Of a stretch of DNA of 64,000 bases, positions 53,875 to 64,000 are shown piece by piece (within the stretch, counting starts at the first letter, position 1; each line of letters begins with the position of its first letter). The notes below the pieces were generated by a model. That model had not been told where the DNA came from, did no database searches, and was given only the letters and a program-made list of their open reading frames with translations. Source of the stretch: Doryteuthis pealeii (Eukaryota; Mollusca; Cephalopoda; Myopsida; Loliginidae); contig CM042157.1 in NCBI GenBank assembly GCA_023376005.1, forward strand, positions 90,764,987 through 90,828,986, given 5' to 3'. Both the position numbers and the translations under genes were made by a program.

Positions 53875-54245
53875 ATCCTTCCGTCTACGAAAGATGATGG
53901 AGTAGTGTCAAGGTTTTTGTTAACTTGAACTACATAGCCTGGGCGGTTTCATATGAAGGATGAGCTGTTGCCCGTGCAGCAAATCTCCCCTCTCCACACT
54001 GCCGCTGTGATCCAAAGGAAAGGTAAGGGACCAATGCAGTTTGGCAACGGTAGTGTCGCAGGAGTTGATGGTTAGTACTGGATTTCAGCATCACACCACC
54101 TTAGGGACTCCAGCTCCTGATTTATTTTTGGGGTTTATTCCCCTAGCCTTTCCTTGAGGGCAACAGAGGTTCTGTTTCGGACTTCTTGAGTTGATGGGTT
54201 AGAGATGCAGGAATATCATGATTGGCAAAACCTGTTCTTGTTACT
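53875..54245. other. Less AT-rich segment, unclassified
   Basis: The block from GGCATCCTTCCGTCTACGAA to GAATATCATGATTGGC has more G and C than its surroundings, like a decayed mobile element. Both strands are full of stops, and no promoter boxes, TIRs or RT motifs were found. Confidence 0.35.
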
Positions 54246-54661
54246 AATTTTGGTTTCAATTCACAAGATATCTCATAGGGTATGACAATTTGGTCAGTGA
54301 TAAAAAAAAAGGGGGGGGGGTAATCATATCAGATTTCAAAGAAAATTCTATTGCTTATTTAGCTATAATAACTACTTGGTAGTTCATTGATTAAAAAGTC
54401 AACACTGAAAATGTTATTAAAATCTGATAATTGCTTGATTTTTGGTAATTTTTTTTTTTTTTTTCATGTCAACCTGGGCCTCAGCATTTTTAAGCATATT
54501 TCTTACTGACTTTTGTAAACAAAAACAGTTTGTTTTTTTTTAACTCTTTAGTTTTCTGCATGTTTTGAATAAAAAAGTTAGTCATTTTTCTAAACAGAGT
54601 GTATTTAATGTTTTTGTTACTGATTTCTAAGAAGAAACTTTTTTTAAAAATTAAAAAATTG

Positions 54662-54701
<40 letters not shown>

Positions 54702-54785
54702 AGTAAGTAAACAAACAAACAATGTGCGTTTTTTAGCCAACAATTTTTGGGAGACTTCAATTAAGCACATATTCTCCCAAATATA
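54662..54785. repeat. (TA)n array and fragment of the 24.5-kb inverted-repeat family
   Basis: About 17 TA units to 54697, then AGAAGTAAGTAAACAAAC and GACTTCAATTAAGCACATAT plus TCTCCCAA, which match the right part of 24456-25027. A second short TA array follows at 54780-54799. Confidence 0.75.
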
Positions 54786-55044
54786 TATATATATATATAA
54801 GTGTTTAACTAGAAATGCCATAACAAGACGACAACGACCTCAGTTCCAGTGTTCTTCTGAAAAAGAGATTTTATCTTGAAATATCAAGAATAAATTACAG
54901 GTTAACAAACAATATATATAATAAGTAATCCAGAGATACAGTGTTTTGATGTTTCAAATCTCATCAGTAAGGCTAGACACAGCACTAACTCTGACCAGGA
55001 GTGAAAGTTGTTGTTTGGGTGTTTAAGGCATAGTTATGAATATA

Positions 55045-55215
55045 TCCAACCTCTCCACCATGGGCAGGATGTGATACAAGGTCAAATTTTAAGTGGAATA
55101 AAGCTGGTTTTTATTCCTAGTTTTCCTTCTTAGACTAGTTGACGTATCAACATTAAAGAGTCCACTCTGCCCAATTATTTACCCATAGATATGGGGAAAA
55201 GAGATAGATTCAAAA
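55045..55215 (-). mobile_element. SINE family S2, 3' part
   Basis: CCAACCTCTCCACCATGGGC ... TTTACCCATAGATATGGGGA; the head is replaced by an A run. Confidence 0.8.
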
Positions 55216-55804
55216 AAAAAAAAAAAAATTTCAAGAAAGTGCTGATATTCTTGGGAAATGAATGAATCAAACTATTTAGCATTAACTAGTTACCAATTTA
55301 TTCAAAGAATATTACCAATCCTACACAGATGTGACAAAATTGGATTATCAAGAAATAGCTAACCTACCTGGAAACTATAATGGGTATTTCATAAAAGATA
55401 ACTAAAGATAAGAAAGAATTTACACACACAAATCTGATACTATTATATACTGTACTAATGATATTTAGCGGTTGAAATGATTGCATCATGCACTAGCCTC
55501 ATTCAAGCATCCATTCATTCATGTTGTTTCCGTTATGTCATTTTCAAAAGATGATCCTATTTTGCATATAAATCTTATAAACGTGTGTGAGATGAAGTTA
55601 ATGTCAATTTTCCCCAGACTATACTACTAAACAAGTTGACAATAATTAATTTAGTTGATAAATTTCATGACACTGGGAGTGTTCAAGATCAAATTACCTC
55701 AGGCCAACCATCTTTATTAACTGCAGAGTTCTTGATGATATTTTTGAGTGTATATCTCACTCAAAAAATATTTTAGAAAGTTACCTTTATAGATTGAAGC
55801 CGTC
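55216..55804. other. No recognisable feature
   Basis: AT-rich, with a small inverted repeat around TCACTCAAAAAATATTTT near 55757. Confidence 0.4.
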
Positions 55805-56240
55805 TATTTGGTTTGGTTTGGTTTTACGGCATATCAACCTCAGTGGGTCATTCAATGCCAATAAAGTTTTAAATCAATTCTTAATAGATAATACAATTTT
55901 TTTTTTTATATATACATTTTTCTATTTAACCCATAGATGGGACCCTAACAGGTACTACCACTCCGGGTCAAAGTGGACCAGGGAGCAATGGTGATGAAGG
56001 GGTACTCCACATTCCCCAAACATCCAAAACTGGAACCTCAACATCAGATAGAGTTTGACGTCATTCCTAGGACACCCTCAGTCACTAGCACCTATATGAT
56101 AAAATGGGGTTGGGTCTTGCCATAAAGGCAATAGGGTTGGGAAAATCATATAGGTGCTAGGGCTTGACGTGACCAGCCGATTGATCAGGGGGCCCCTTCG
56201 ACCGCCCATCTAGCCCAAGATAGGGCCAAAGTGGAGCTGT
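55805..56240 (+). repeat. R1 family copy, 3' truncated
   Basis: Starts TATTTGGTTTGGTTTGG and GGCATATCAACCTCAGTGGG; stops after GGGCCAAAGTGGAG. Its hairpin arms CTAGCACCTATATGAT / ATCATATAGGTGCTAG are fully complementary. Confidence 0.88.
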
Positions 56241-57016
56241 GCTATAATAAGCATGGCGCCACCCAGGAGCGTCTATAATACCTGGCCCAAGTTGTTAGTA
56301 GATCACTAAAGCTAACTAATGGTATATCCTGTAAAGGATCATTTCATAATAGCATTTGCTCTAGACAAAATTCTTGGTTTTCTGGAACAGCCAATCCAAT
56401 CTCAGGATAATGATGATAAGGAGGAGCTTATATATGATTACTTCATTCTTTAGAATAATATAGAAAAGAGATACAATCAAAACCCAAAAAATTAGTATTT
56501 CTTTATTGTTTCAACATTGGCATATCTTATTTTTTCAGTTATATTTTAAGCTTCAACTGTTTCTTTGCAATCTAAAAAATTGCTCATAATTTGATTTTTC
56601 CCCTCAATCATTGCAACATATTTTAATTGCTATAATTTTTGTGTCAACATATTCTTGAGAATTATAGAATGTGTTTTTTTTAAACAATAGACAAGTATAG
56701 AACACTAATTAGATTATGATAGACATGCTTCTTAATGAGTTAGGGAATTATATTTTAAATTAAATTAAAAACTAAAAGTCAAATTATCAAATAAATAAAT
56801 TCTTATAAATCAATTCATTTTCTTTGTACATAATTCAGTTTACTGTTGGCTTTAGCTGAGAGCATATTAGATTGTTATAGTACAACATTTTTTCGATAAG
56901 TAGTTCTTATTCAAAGTATTGATTGATAATGATTTCTATAACGGCAAGGTTATTGAATCTATTTACTTTCACCAATACCATTAATTTTAAAGAATTTAAA
57001 AAAATTATAAACAACT
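56241..57016. other. No recognisable feature
   Basis: The first 60 bases (GCATGGCGCCACCCAGGAGC) are less AT-rich and may belong to another repeat; the rest is AT-rich. Confidence 0.4.
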
Positions 57017-57020
57017 TTAA

Positions 57021-57251
57021 CTCTTAACATCCTGTTGAGAATTTTCTAAGTCCAGAGCCCAATTCATATAACCATTTATCAAAAATAGGTAAAAATGTCC
57101 GTTTCATTAAAAGTTACCTGTTATTTCCCTTAAATTAAAGACTTCTATATATGTTTAATATTACATTTAAACAAAGGCTATCATTTGGGGTAGATTAGGA
57201 AAATAAATGACTTCCAGACAGGTGGAATGAAGTGGTATAGGACGTTAAGAG
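57021..57251. mobile_element. piggyBac-like MITE, copy 2, with TTAA duplication
   Basis: CTCTTAACATCCT at the left and AGGACGTTAAGAG at the right are inverted with one mismatch. TTAA flanks exactly on both sides (57017-57020, 57252-57255). TTAA target duplication is the hallmark of piggyBac transposases. It is 231 bp, non-coding. Confidence 0.92.
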
Positions 57252-57390
57252 TTAAAAAGTTTCATACTGAATTTATTCTATGTATTAAATATGAGATTAA
57301 ACTATATAAGTCAGCTGCCTTTGCTATAGCTTAAAGTTTTTGTGTTTTTTTTTTAAATCATTAAGTTTAATACGTTTTCTTAATAGTTCT

Positions 57391-57648
57391 TTACAAGCCA
57401 TCATTTAGGAGTTTGTATAAAAAAGCTTTATACCTTTGTTGTGTGAATTTGTCAACTTCTTCGCATTCATGAGTATCTGCATTTTGGTCTTGTTCAATTT
57501 GTTCCATATCAATTTCCCAAACAACATGGCCACTATGGATATCATCAATGTAAAAACCTTCACACCTTCCATCCAAGCCAGTGTCAGCAAAATAAAGCAA
57601 AAAAGGTTGTCTTTTGCCATCTTTGAAGAGGTATTTGTTGTCTGACAT
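57391..57648 (-). CDS. Small coding-like ORF, unrecognised; possible exon
   Basis: From ATG at 57648 the minus strand is open for 85 codons to a TAA at 57391. The product is not low-complexity: SDNKYLFKDGKRQPFLLYF, DTGLDGRCEGFYIDDIHSGH, VVWEIDMEQIEQDQNADTHE, CEEVDKFTQQRYKAF. Composition and codon use look coding and differ from the repeats around it. The frame stays open upstream of ATG to about 57704. As an exon it could start at an acceptor ending ATGTCAG (57642) and end at the donor GTATAA after CAACAAAG (57430), but that leaves two bases over, which does not fit the exon at 19458. No signal peptide or membrane span. It could be an exon of the same minus-strand gene with missing exons between, or of another gene. 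Confidence 0.5.
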   Translation of the reverse strand: MSDNKYLFKDGKRQPFLLYFADTGLDGRCEGFYIDDIHSGHVVWEIDMEQIEQDQNADTHECEEVDKFTQQRYKAFLYKLLNDGL

Positions 57649-57669
57649 TTTGCAAAGACAGTGACAAGC

Positions 57670-57745
57670 CTTAGTTATATCGGCCAATGAAATGTCCAGT
57701 TACTTTAGTTATACCAGCCAATGAAATGCCTTGTTACTTCAGAAA
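57670..57745. repeat. Two ~35-bp tandem repeats upstream of the ORF
   Basis: AGTTATATCGGCCAATGAAA and AGTTATACCAGCCAATGAAA start two adjacent units. On the minus strand these place two ATTGG (CCAAT-type) motifs 35 bp apart just before the ORF. Confidence 0.7.
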
Positions 57746-57983
57746 ATGAAACCTGAGGAGGAAATGACAAAACACAAATAGGAACATAGAAGAAAGGCAA
57801 TGTGCTAAAGAAATTATAAAGTTGTGCATAAAATGATTTTTTTTTCAAAAAAATACAATCACAATTCATGCTATGGCTGCATCCAGTGGAATAAGTGACC
57901 TTCTTCATTATTCTCATGCAATTAGTACATGGCTATTAAATCGGAAAAAAAGCAAACTTCGTCATTTCCAAAATTTTAAGTAA

Positions 57984-58409
57984 CTAGCAAATATATGCAC
58001 CCTCCGGGTGCAAGTTTTTAAGTTTTAATGTAATAAAATATTGTATTAAATTAGAAAGGCTAATGAAACTAAATAAGAATACAGATAAAAAGATTTGAAA
58101 CAGAGGGAGTATAATAAAAGATTTGAAACAGAGGGAGTATAATAAAAAATGGAACAACTGAAACTTACTCTTCCATCACTCTCGTCTTTCATTGTTATTT
58201 TTTCTAATTTAAGTATTTAGTTAAAAGAGGAAGTAAAGAATAAAATGACAGTTATTTTATCTTATTAATGGATTTCATTTAAGATTCATTGAAGAGATAA
58301 AAATAAAATCATGGAGAATGTGATGTCAATAACTAAGAGAATTGTGACTTGAGTAGTGATATCGTTTCGGTTACAGACGGAAAAGCACACAATCTCCATT
58401 ATAATAAGA
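57984..58409 (-). mobile_element. Helitron-like element, family H2, copy 3 (internal deletion)
   Basis: Minus-strand ends TCTTATTATAATGGAGATTG and TTGCACCCGGAGGGTGCA, TATATTTG, CTAG, T: a perfect 7-bp hairpin. It is 426 bp; about 200 bp of the interior are missing and GATTTGAAACAGAGGGAGTA is duplicated. Confidence 0.87.
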
Positions 58410-58411
58410 TA

Positions 58412-58855
58412 TCTATTAATAATGGAGATTCGCTTCCAGGTTTTGTCTGTAACAAAAATTACGTCACTGCTTACGTCACATTACCCAAAATCGTCATAAC
58501 ATAGAATAAAATTTATTCTACGATTTTTGGCATGTTCAAATTTGAGTGTATTTATTGAATAAATACACTCAAAATTTGAACATGCAACATTAGACAGTCC
58601 TCATTGTTTTTTAAAACAAGTTTTAACAAATACATGACTGGTATTATATATCTATATATAGTTTGTTTTATTTTAATACATATTTAAAGTTTACATTGCA
58701 AATTGTTTTATTTTTTAATCCTTTAATTATTTGATGATTTTACTTACTTAGGGTACAAACTCGCTGACATTGAATTTTTTGCTCCCACCCCTCAGGCAAT
58801 ATGTTTCAAAAATCTATTTTACATCGCCCGAAGGGTGTTTTTTATTTTGTACTAG
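58412..58855 (+). mobile_element. Helitron-like element, head to head with the previous
   Basis: Starts TCTATTAATAATGGAGATTC two bases after the 5' end of the minus-strand copy, and ends ATCGCCCGAAGGGTG, TTTTTTATTTTGTA, CTAG, T. The interior includes a near-perfect palindrome (CATGTTCAAATTTGAGTGTA, 58531-58583). The 5' start is H2-like; the 3' end differs, so this is a related subfamily. Confidence 0.75.
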
Positions 58856-59134
58856 TAAATAGTAAAGTAGTGAGAATAACCGATATTCATCAAACATTAA
58901 TTCATAAGAAAAATATATTATCAACATCCTTTAAAAATGTTATCATATATCATCTACAAAAAGAATAAACATTTTGTTCTATATAAAGGATATTTTAAGC
59001 CTTAACTAAAGGACTCAAAAGTTAAATGGTGTGTGGTGTGGGGGGGGGCACTAGTTATAATGCTAATCTACAATATAGCTGATTTGCTGCTATTCCTTTC
59101 TTTCATCAAAATGAAAAAGCAAGTGTGATGTAAG
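58856..59134. other. No recognisable feature
   Basis: AT-rich spacer with a G run near 59040. Confidence 0.4.
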
Positions 59135-59378
59135 TAAAGTAAAGTCGTCGGGGCGGCCTAAAGTCGGTATCAGCCAGGGAGTCTATCCCCTTTTCCATAG
59201 CGCTAGACCAAGGAGATTGTATTGGCGTCTGAGGTGGTGCGCCACACCTACCTATCAGCTCCGTACTTTACCGCACAGATCCCTGTGCTACTCATACGCT
59301 GATTTGGCGAGGACTGGTATCGAACTAGGAACCTTGTGGTTTCAAGCCGAACGCTCTACCGACTGAGCTAACAATGTG
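59135..59378 (-). mobile_element. SINE family S1 copy
   Basis: AAAGTCGTCGGGGCGGCCTA ... CTGGTATCGAACTAGGAACC ... CTACCGACTGAGCTAAC. Close to the family consensus, with a ~15-base deletion in the left third. Confidence 0.92.
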
Positions 59379-60227
59379 CGTGGGGAGGTCCCATAATACC
59401 ATTTTTACTTTTGGTAAATTCCTTTATTCTGTTTTCACTTTCGATAAATTCCATTTCATAGGTAATAAATTATAGGCAATAAATTGTACTATGAATATTA
59501 TTAAAAACAAAAGCAAAATTCATCACAGTTTAAAAAACGTAGATACGATTTCTGTTTCTTTAAAAATTCACTCACAAACATTTTCTATGTTTTTCTAATT
59601 GTGTTGCCTTTCATCTCAAGTAAACCTTCACCACACAAAGAAGATTTGACAAATCTACCCCTTTTCACGTTATCAAACAAAAAACAAATCCTTATATTCT
59701 GCTGTGTTAGTTAATTTCCAATAATTTCAGTCACCCCTCCACCACAATAGGTCTTTGAAACAAGCTGATATAGATTTCACTAACATTCTTATTATGGATT
59801 TTTTTTCAAAGTATCTAAAATTAGATACTTTCTACTTTTGATCTTGAAGTGAAAATAACTAAAATATTAAAGTGCATTCTACTCTTCTCTGGGTAAACAT
59901 GATCAGTGGTGAGAGATTTTTTTTTTTTTTTTAATTTTTTTTTAAGTTTTAGGAAAATATTAGTCACAAAAATTGTTCTATCATGTGCCATAAAAAAGTA
60001 GTTTGAGGGCAGCCTGCAGGCCATGTGTTTGAGACCCCCCACCCCTGTTTTAAGGTATAATTAAAATGGAGTTAAACTATATTTACTCATGAAAGTAAGA
60101 AAATATTCACGTATATAAAACTTTTGCAAATAAATCATTTTTGTTTTGTTCAAAAGAATATCAGTTTTGAAAAAGTTATGTGTATGATGAAAATTGTGAA
60201 ACTAGCTCAAGTTGAACATGTATGTAT
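59379..60227. other. No recognisable feature
   Basis: AT-rich DNA with T and A runs near 59920. Confidence 0.4.
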
Positions 60228-60475
60228 GTAATGTAAAGTCGTCAAGGTGGCCTAAAGTTGGTATCAGCCAATCAGTGAGGGAGTCTATCCCCTTTTCACT
60301 AACACTAGACCAAGGAGATTGTTTTTGCGTCTGAGGTGGGGCGCCACAGCTACAATCAGCTCCTTACTTTACCGCACAGATCCCTGTGCTACTCATACGC
60401 TGAGTTGGCAAGGGCCGGTATCAAATTAGGGACCTTGTTGTTTCTAGCCGAACGCTCTACCAACTGAGCTAACCT
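60228..60475 (-). mobile_element. SINE family S1 copy
   Basis: AAAGTCGTCAAGGTGGCCTA ... GGCCGGTATCAAATTAGGGA ... CTACCAACTGAGCTAACC. Confidence 0.92.
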
Positions 60476-60689
60476 AAAATGTAATATTATCAATATTGTT
60501 TTAATAGTTCAATCCTTGCTGAATAGAGGCTTGTTTATAACTAATTTTTTTTTTTAATCCAACATATTTCAAATGAAGCTAAATTTATCCAATCCTACTT
60601 TATAAATGTCATGATACACACCTGAGATTTTCATTATTGGTTCATGTAAGATTAAAAGGTATGAATGATATAAATGGTCATTAGCACAA

Positions 60690-60875
60690 AAATGGATTCA
60701 GCAAATTGAAATTCCAACCCCAAGACAATTTCAATGACCTTGGGAAAGGCATTCATCCAGTTTCTCTCCCTCCAGCTAACAGTAAAATAGTATTTGAAAC
60801 AGGAAAATCTAGCCTTGATTGGGGACCAGACTAGAGGAAGGCAAACTGAATGGGTGTGGAACTAGCAACTTAATC
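60690..60875 (+). mobile_element. SINE family S2 copy, head decayed
   Basis: GACCTTGGGAAAGGCATTCA, CTCTCCCTCCAGCTAACAGT and CCAGACTAGAGGAAGGCAAA match the S2 body. Confidence 0.75.
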
Positions 60876-60888
60876 TATTTACTACTGA

Positions 60889-61022
60889 AACAACAACCTT
60901 GTGAAAGGTATGAATTCAACCACTCTTCCTCCAGCTATAGGTAAATAGTAGGGCAGACTGGAAAACCAGTCTAGGAGAAGAAAAGCTCTGAATTCAAACT
61001 TGTTAAACTCCGCTTGAGGTGG
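60889..61022 (+). mobile_element. SINE family S2 fragment
   Basis: CAACCTTGTGAAAGGTATGA, CCTCCAGCTATAGGTAAATA and CTCTGAATTCAAACTTGTTA; a second body in direct tandem with the previous. Confidence 0.8.
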
Positions 61023-61279
61023 TCACTACTAGAATAGTGACCTATTTCATTAATTTAACAGCTGACATGATGAGACTGCAGTCCTAACCCCTAAAAGGAG
61101 TCTACATATTTTAGTAGCCCTGTAGAGTATAGAGTAGAAACTGTGGTTTCATTTTGGGGTCAGTTTTTTGGGGTTTGTTTTTAAGGAACAGATCTGATAA
61201 TCATTACACTACTCCAGATCTTCAAGTGATAGAAATATGAATATCAAAATATTTCAGTGATTTTTTTTATCTAATTTGT

Positions 61280-61500
61280 GATTGATATATCCGGGTTAAG
61301 GGATATATTATGAGGTTGGTAGTAAGGTATATTATCGCAGTAGTAGCTGGTGTGTCGAATGGCAGTATGTCTTCCAAGCAGTCGTGGGGGTATTCTGACT
61401 GGTAGGCGAGTAAGCTTAGGCCTTGTACCACCACAGAGTCGAATATTTATAGAGGACACTGTTCAATCAGATTATAGTGAGGGGGTACCAAGGTATTTAC
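61280..61500 (-). promoter_or_regulatory. Promoter-like, possibly LTR-derived segment
   Basis: On the minus strand CCTCTATAAATATTCGACTC is a good TATA context, inside a less AT-rich 220-bp block that begins TGTAAATACC and ends ATATCAATCACA. Size, TATA and TG...CA ends would suit an LTR, but no target duplication or second copy was found. Confidence 0.35.
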
Positions 61501-61869
61501 ATATTCATTACATCAGTGATATAAACCAATATCTAAACTATAGGTTGAAAATTATTTTCCTAGTATTACATTTTGACATAAAAATGTTAAGCGTTGATCA
61601 ATGCTGATTGCTACTAAGGTACACAACCACAGAAATAGACACAGGTTTTAAACCATAATAAATAAATTTACCATTGAATGAACTTATCACAAAATTATGT
61701 ATAAGTATCCTAACGTACTATTATTACAGTATATCATGTTTATATTATTATTTATAGTATATATCAGTAAATTTTCCTATCTTGTAATTATTTTCTTGAA
61801 GAGAAATCTAATAACAGATTTTTAAATTCAAATAAATAATCTATAAGTATATAAGTATAGATAAAAGGA
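61501..61869. other. No recognisable feature
   Basis: AT-rich spacer. Confidence 0.4.
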
Positions 61870-62112
61870 TATGTAAACACACAATGCTGTTTAAAATGAA
61901 AATATTTTATATCATATTCATAGCTAATATTGAACAATATTTTGATTTATAAAAATCATCTTCAGAGAATTATTTTCTGCTTCTCTCTTGATGAGTCCAG
62001 ATTAAAAACAAGCTCTGAAGATGATTTTTATAAATCAAAATATTGTTCAATATTAGCTATGAATATGATATAAAATATTTTCATTTTAACAGCATTGTGT
62101 CTTTTCATCTAT
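61870..62112. repeat. ~240-bp palindrome (family P)
   Basis: Arms 61870-61966 and 62016-62112 with TCATAGCTAATATTGAACAA, GATTTATAAAAATCATCTTC and CACAATGCTGTT, loop about 49 bases. A single diverged arm stands at 30592-30692. Confidence 0.9.
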
Positions 62113-62264
62113 ACTTATACCGTCGTATTTATTTCCTTACTCTTAAGATATAACTATAACAGCAGAGTTAGCTTTGATATTCATCTTATATTATTAATTC
62201 AAAAATAATAATACAGCAGACAGAAAAATAATAATTTCACACCCAATGAAAATGAGCTTAGAAA

Positions 62265-62845
62265 CAAGTTCCAAATTGGGACCTTTTTTTTTTTGCTAGT
62301 GAAAATAGTATTTACAAATAAAAACCTGAACTGATCTATGCATTGATCATAGATATTCACGTGTTTATTTGGGGAAATATTAACAGGAGGTGTGATACAA
62401 AGCCTGGTTTCAAATCCAATATGGTTAAAGAGAAAATTAACCAAGACTATTTTTAAAGTGATTACAAAAAGATTTTTTTTTTTAAATGAGGGGGGTGAGT
62501 ACTCTCACAACTACTGCAATATCACCATCTAACATTTGAGTCTCATTCTGAGAGTTGTCAACTGGAGCAAAAGAGACAAAAAATATTTCATGGCAACGTA
62601 TAATGAATCAAGAGTTATGGTCCAAGTAATCAGAAAGTTTTGTTACATGGTGTAATTGAGGAACAAGGACACAGACAATCTGCCAGCCATCATAGACAAC
62701 AAAGAAAAGAGAAAATACCAGAAAAACAGGTTCCAAACAGAAGCCTCCTTTTCCTGCCAGTGAATAAGTCTTGCAAATGAAAACCTACTGATTTATATGC
62801 ATCTCCTGTAGACATTCACATTTATTCCTTTAGGACAAACATTTA
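62265..62845. repeat. Diverged direct repeat, ~110-bp units
   Basis: CAAGTTCCAAATTGGGACCT...GAAAATAGTATTTACAAAT...CATAGATATTCAC and CAGGTTCCAAACAGAAGCCT...GAATAAGTCTTGCAAAT...GTAGACATTCAC look like old copies of one sequence ~470 bp apart. Confidence 0.4.
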
Positions 62846-62992
62846 TCAATAGTGTTAAATACTCAAATCAACTTTGAGGCACTTTTTTTAAAGGACAAGT
62901 CGATGGCATTGAAAAACAGTTTTGCCAAAAAATGAAAAAAAAAAAAAAAAATGGAAAAAATGAATGAATAAATTAAAAAATAAATAAATTTG

Positions 62993-63392
62993 TTTGTTTT
63001 GTTTTACAGCATATCAACATCAGTGGGTCATTTAATGCCGACAAAGTTTTGAAATAAATTCATTCTTAATGGATAAACAATTTTGTTTATAAACTCATGT
63101 TTTTCTATTTAACCCATAGATGGGACCCTAGCAAGTACTACCACTCCGGGTCAGAGTGGATCAGGGAGTAATGGTGATGAAGGAGTGCTCCACATTCCCC
63201 AAACCTCCATAACTGGAAGCTCACCATCAGATAGAGTTTAACGTCATTCCCAGGACATGTAGACCCCCAGCCACTGCCTTCTAGCACCCAAATGGGGTTT
63301 GTGTAAGGGCAATAGGGTTGGGGCAATCATATAGTTGCTAGGTCTTGACATGACCAGCCAATTGATTGGAGGGGCCTCTCCGACCACCCGAA
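62993..63392 (+). repeat. R1 family copy, 3' truncated
   Basis: GTTTTACAGCATATCAACAT ... GGGTCAGAGTGGATCAGG ... CCTCTCCGACCACCCG. Lacks the first hairpin arm's GATAAAAAGG part. Confidence 0.88.
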
Positions 63393-63469
63393 GAAAAAAT
63401 AAATTTGTATAAATTTTTGTATTTACCTCAAACATATTAGTTGTGACTAAATGTGTCCATTTTAAAGTA

Positions 63470-63885
63470 CTTGGTGGAGTCAAAATTTTTTTACAGTATT
63501 TTGGTACCTGCTAGTTTGTGATGCGTATATCACATGACCAAAGCAGTTAAAGCCATGTTAGGTACCTGCTATGGTTGATAGTATTGTGGCAGTTGCTGTG
63601 TTTGACATGTTGTATATTGCGTTTGCAATGTGTGATTTGAAAGCCACACAAATGACCATACAACATAGATGAAGGTACAGTTGATCACAGTACAGTAACC
63701 AGATGGTTCAAGAAATTTTGGTTGGGTTGCAAGAACCTTGACAAGCAGCCACAGTTAAATAGGCTTAAAACTGGATTCCAAGGCAAATCCAGTAAGTAGC
63801 ACTTGGCGAGCTTGGCAGTTCACAGTGGAGAGTAATTAGTCACCTTCACAACATTGGCAAAAGCATCAAAAGCTGCCAAATTTTG
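63470..63885 (+). pseudogene. Mini-mariner, copy 3 (5' part)
   Basis: Terminal TGGAGTCAAAATTTTTTTAC resembles the ends of the copies at 12771-13960. The plus strand encodes GTVDHSTVTRWFKKFW, GCKNLDKQPQ and, in another frame, WRVISHLHNIGKSIKSCQIL, i.e. the HTH region and the segment after it. It is cut off by the SP SINE that starts at 63891. Confidence 0.72.
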
Positions 63886-63890
63886 CTTCA

Positions 63891-64000
63891 ATTTCTCTGA
63901 ATGTTTGAGATGAGGATTGATGATTAGTATTATCTGCGTTATTCAGACTATTGTCCTCATCTTCATTGTTATTTGTAAAACGTTTCGGCCAATGTGCCCT
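63891..64000 (-). mobile_element. SINE family SP, copy 3, cut by the window edge
   Basis: ATTTCTCTGAATGTTTGAGA ... CGTTATTCAGACTATTGTCC ... AAACGTTTCGGCCAATGTGC, complement of the SP tail. Confidence 0.82.

Noticed and set aside
6338..61607. Tandem repeats as possible CRISPR arrays
   Set aside because: No repeat-spacer alternation; the host is clearly a eukaryote.

Overview
The window reads as non-coding, repeat-packed animal DNA: it is strongly AT-rich, has many long (TA)n arrays, has no long uninterrupted gene, and nearly every reading frame over 60 codons falls in a microsatellite, a minisatellite or a decayed transposon. The mixture (several tRNA-headed SINE families, 5S-derived sequences close to the lophotrochozoan type, Helitron ends, Tx1/L1-like, RTE/CR1-like and Penelope-like fragments, short mariner remnants, piggyBac-like MITEs) suggests a lophotrochozoan and fits best with a cephalopod mollusc. 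That assignment is inference.

Host gene: two small exon-like segments on the minus strand, 19458-19520 (63 nt) and 6761-6789 (29 nt), have good splice sites and compatible phases. Joined, they encode an acidic run followed by D-G-C-E-R-Q-L-A-E-T. Most of the window is therefore probably intron of a minus-strand gene running past the left edge. A third minus-strand coding-like stretch, 57391-57648, may be another exon or a separate small gene; its phase does not connect directly. I do not recognise the product.

Layout. 0-10 kb: a 5S-like sequence, TIR MITEs, a Penelope-like RT scrap, Helitron-like elements (one with a 48-bp minisatellite at its 5' end), a mariner remnant split by a MITE, and a Tx1-like LINE (zinc knuckle, endonuclease, start of RT) split by a solo LTR. 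10-20 kb: a tRNA-headed SINE with 21-bp repeats, a solo LTR with perfect target duplication, two abutting mini-mariners, a 500-bp purine tract, LINE tails, the 63-nt exon. 20-31 kb: SINEs, nested palindromes, more MITEs and Helitron-like elements. 31-37 kb: a ~2.7-kb block present twice in tandem, meeting at a 10-N gap, probably an assembly artefact. 37-47 kb: large palindromes, tRNA+5S chimeric SINEs, foldback elements. 47-64 kb: more SINEs, a 570-bp pyrimidine tract, piggyBac-like MITEs with TTAA duplications, head-to-head Helitrons, and a dispersed ~600-bp retroposon-like family (called R1 here) seen about a dozen times.

Short gaps between listed features hold AT-rich DNA with homopolymer runs and nothing I could classify. 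No prokaryotic, CRISPR, rRNA-operon or intact tRNA gene was seen. All identities come from reading motifs by eye; no search was run.
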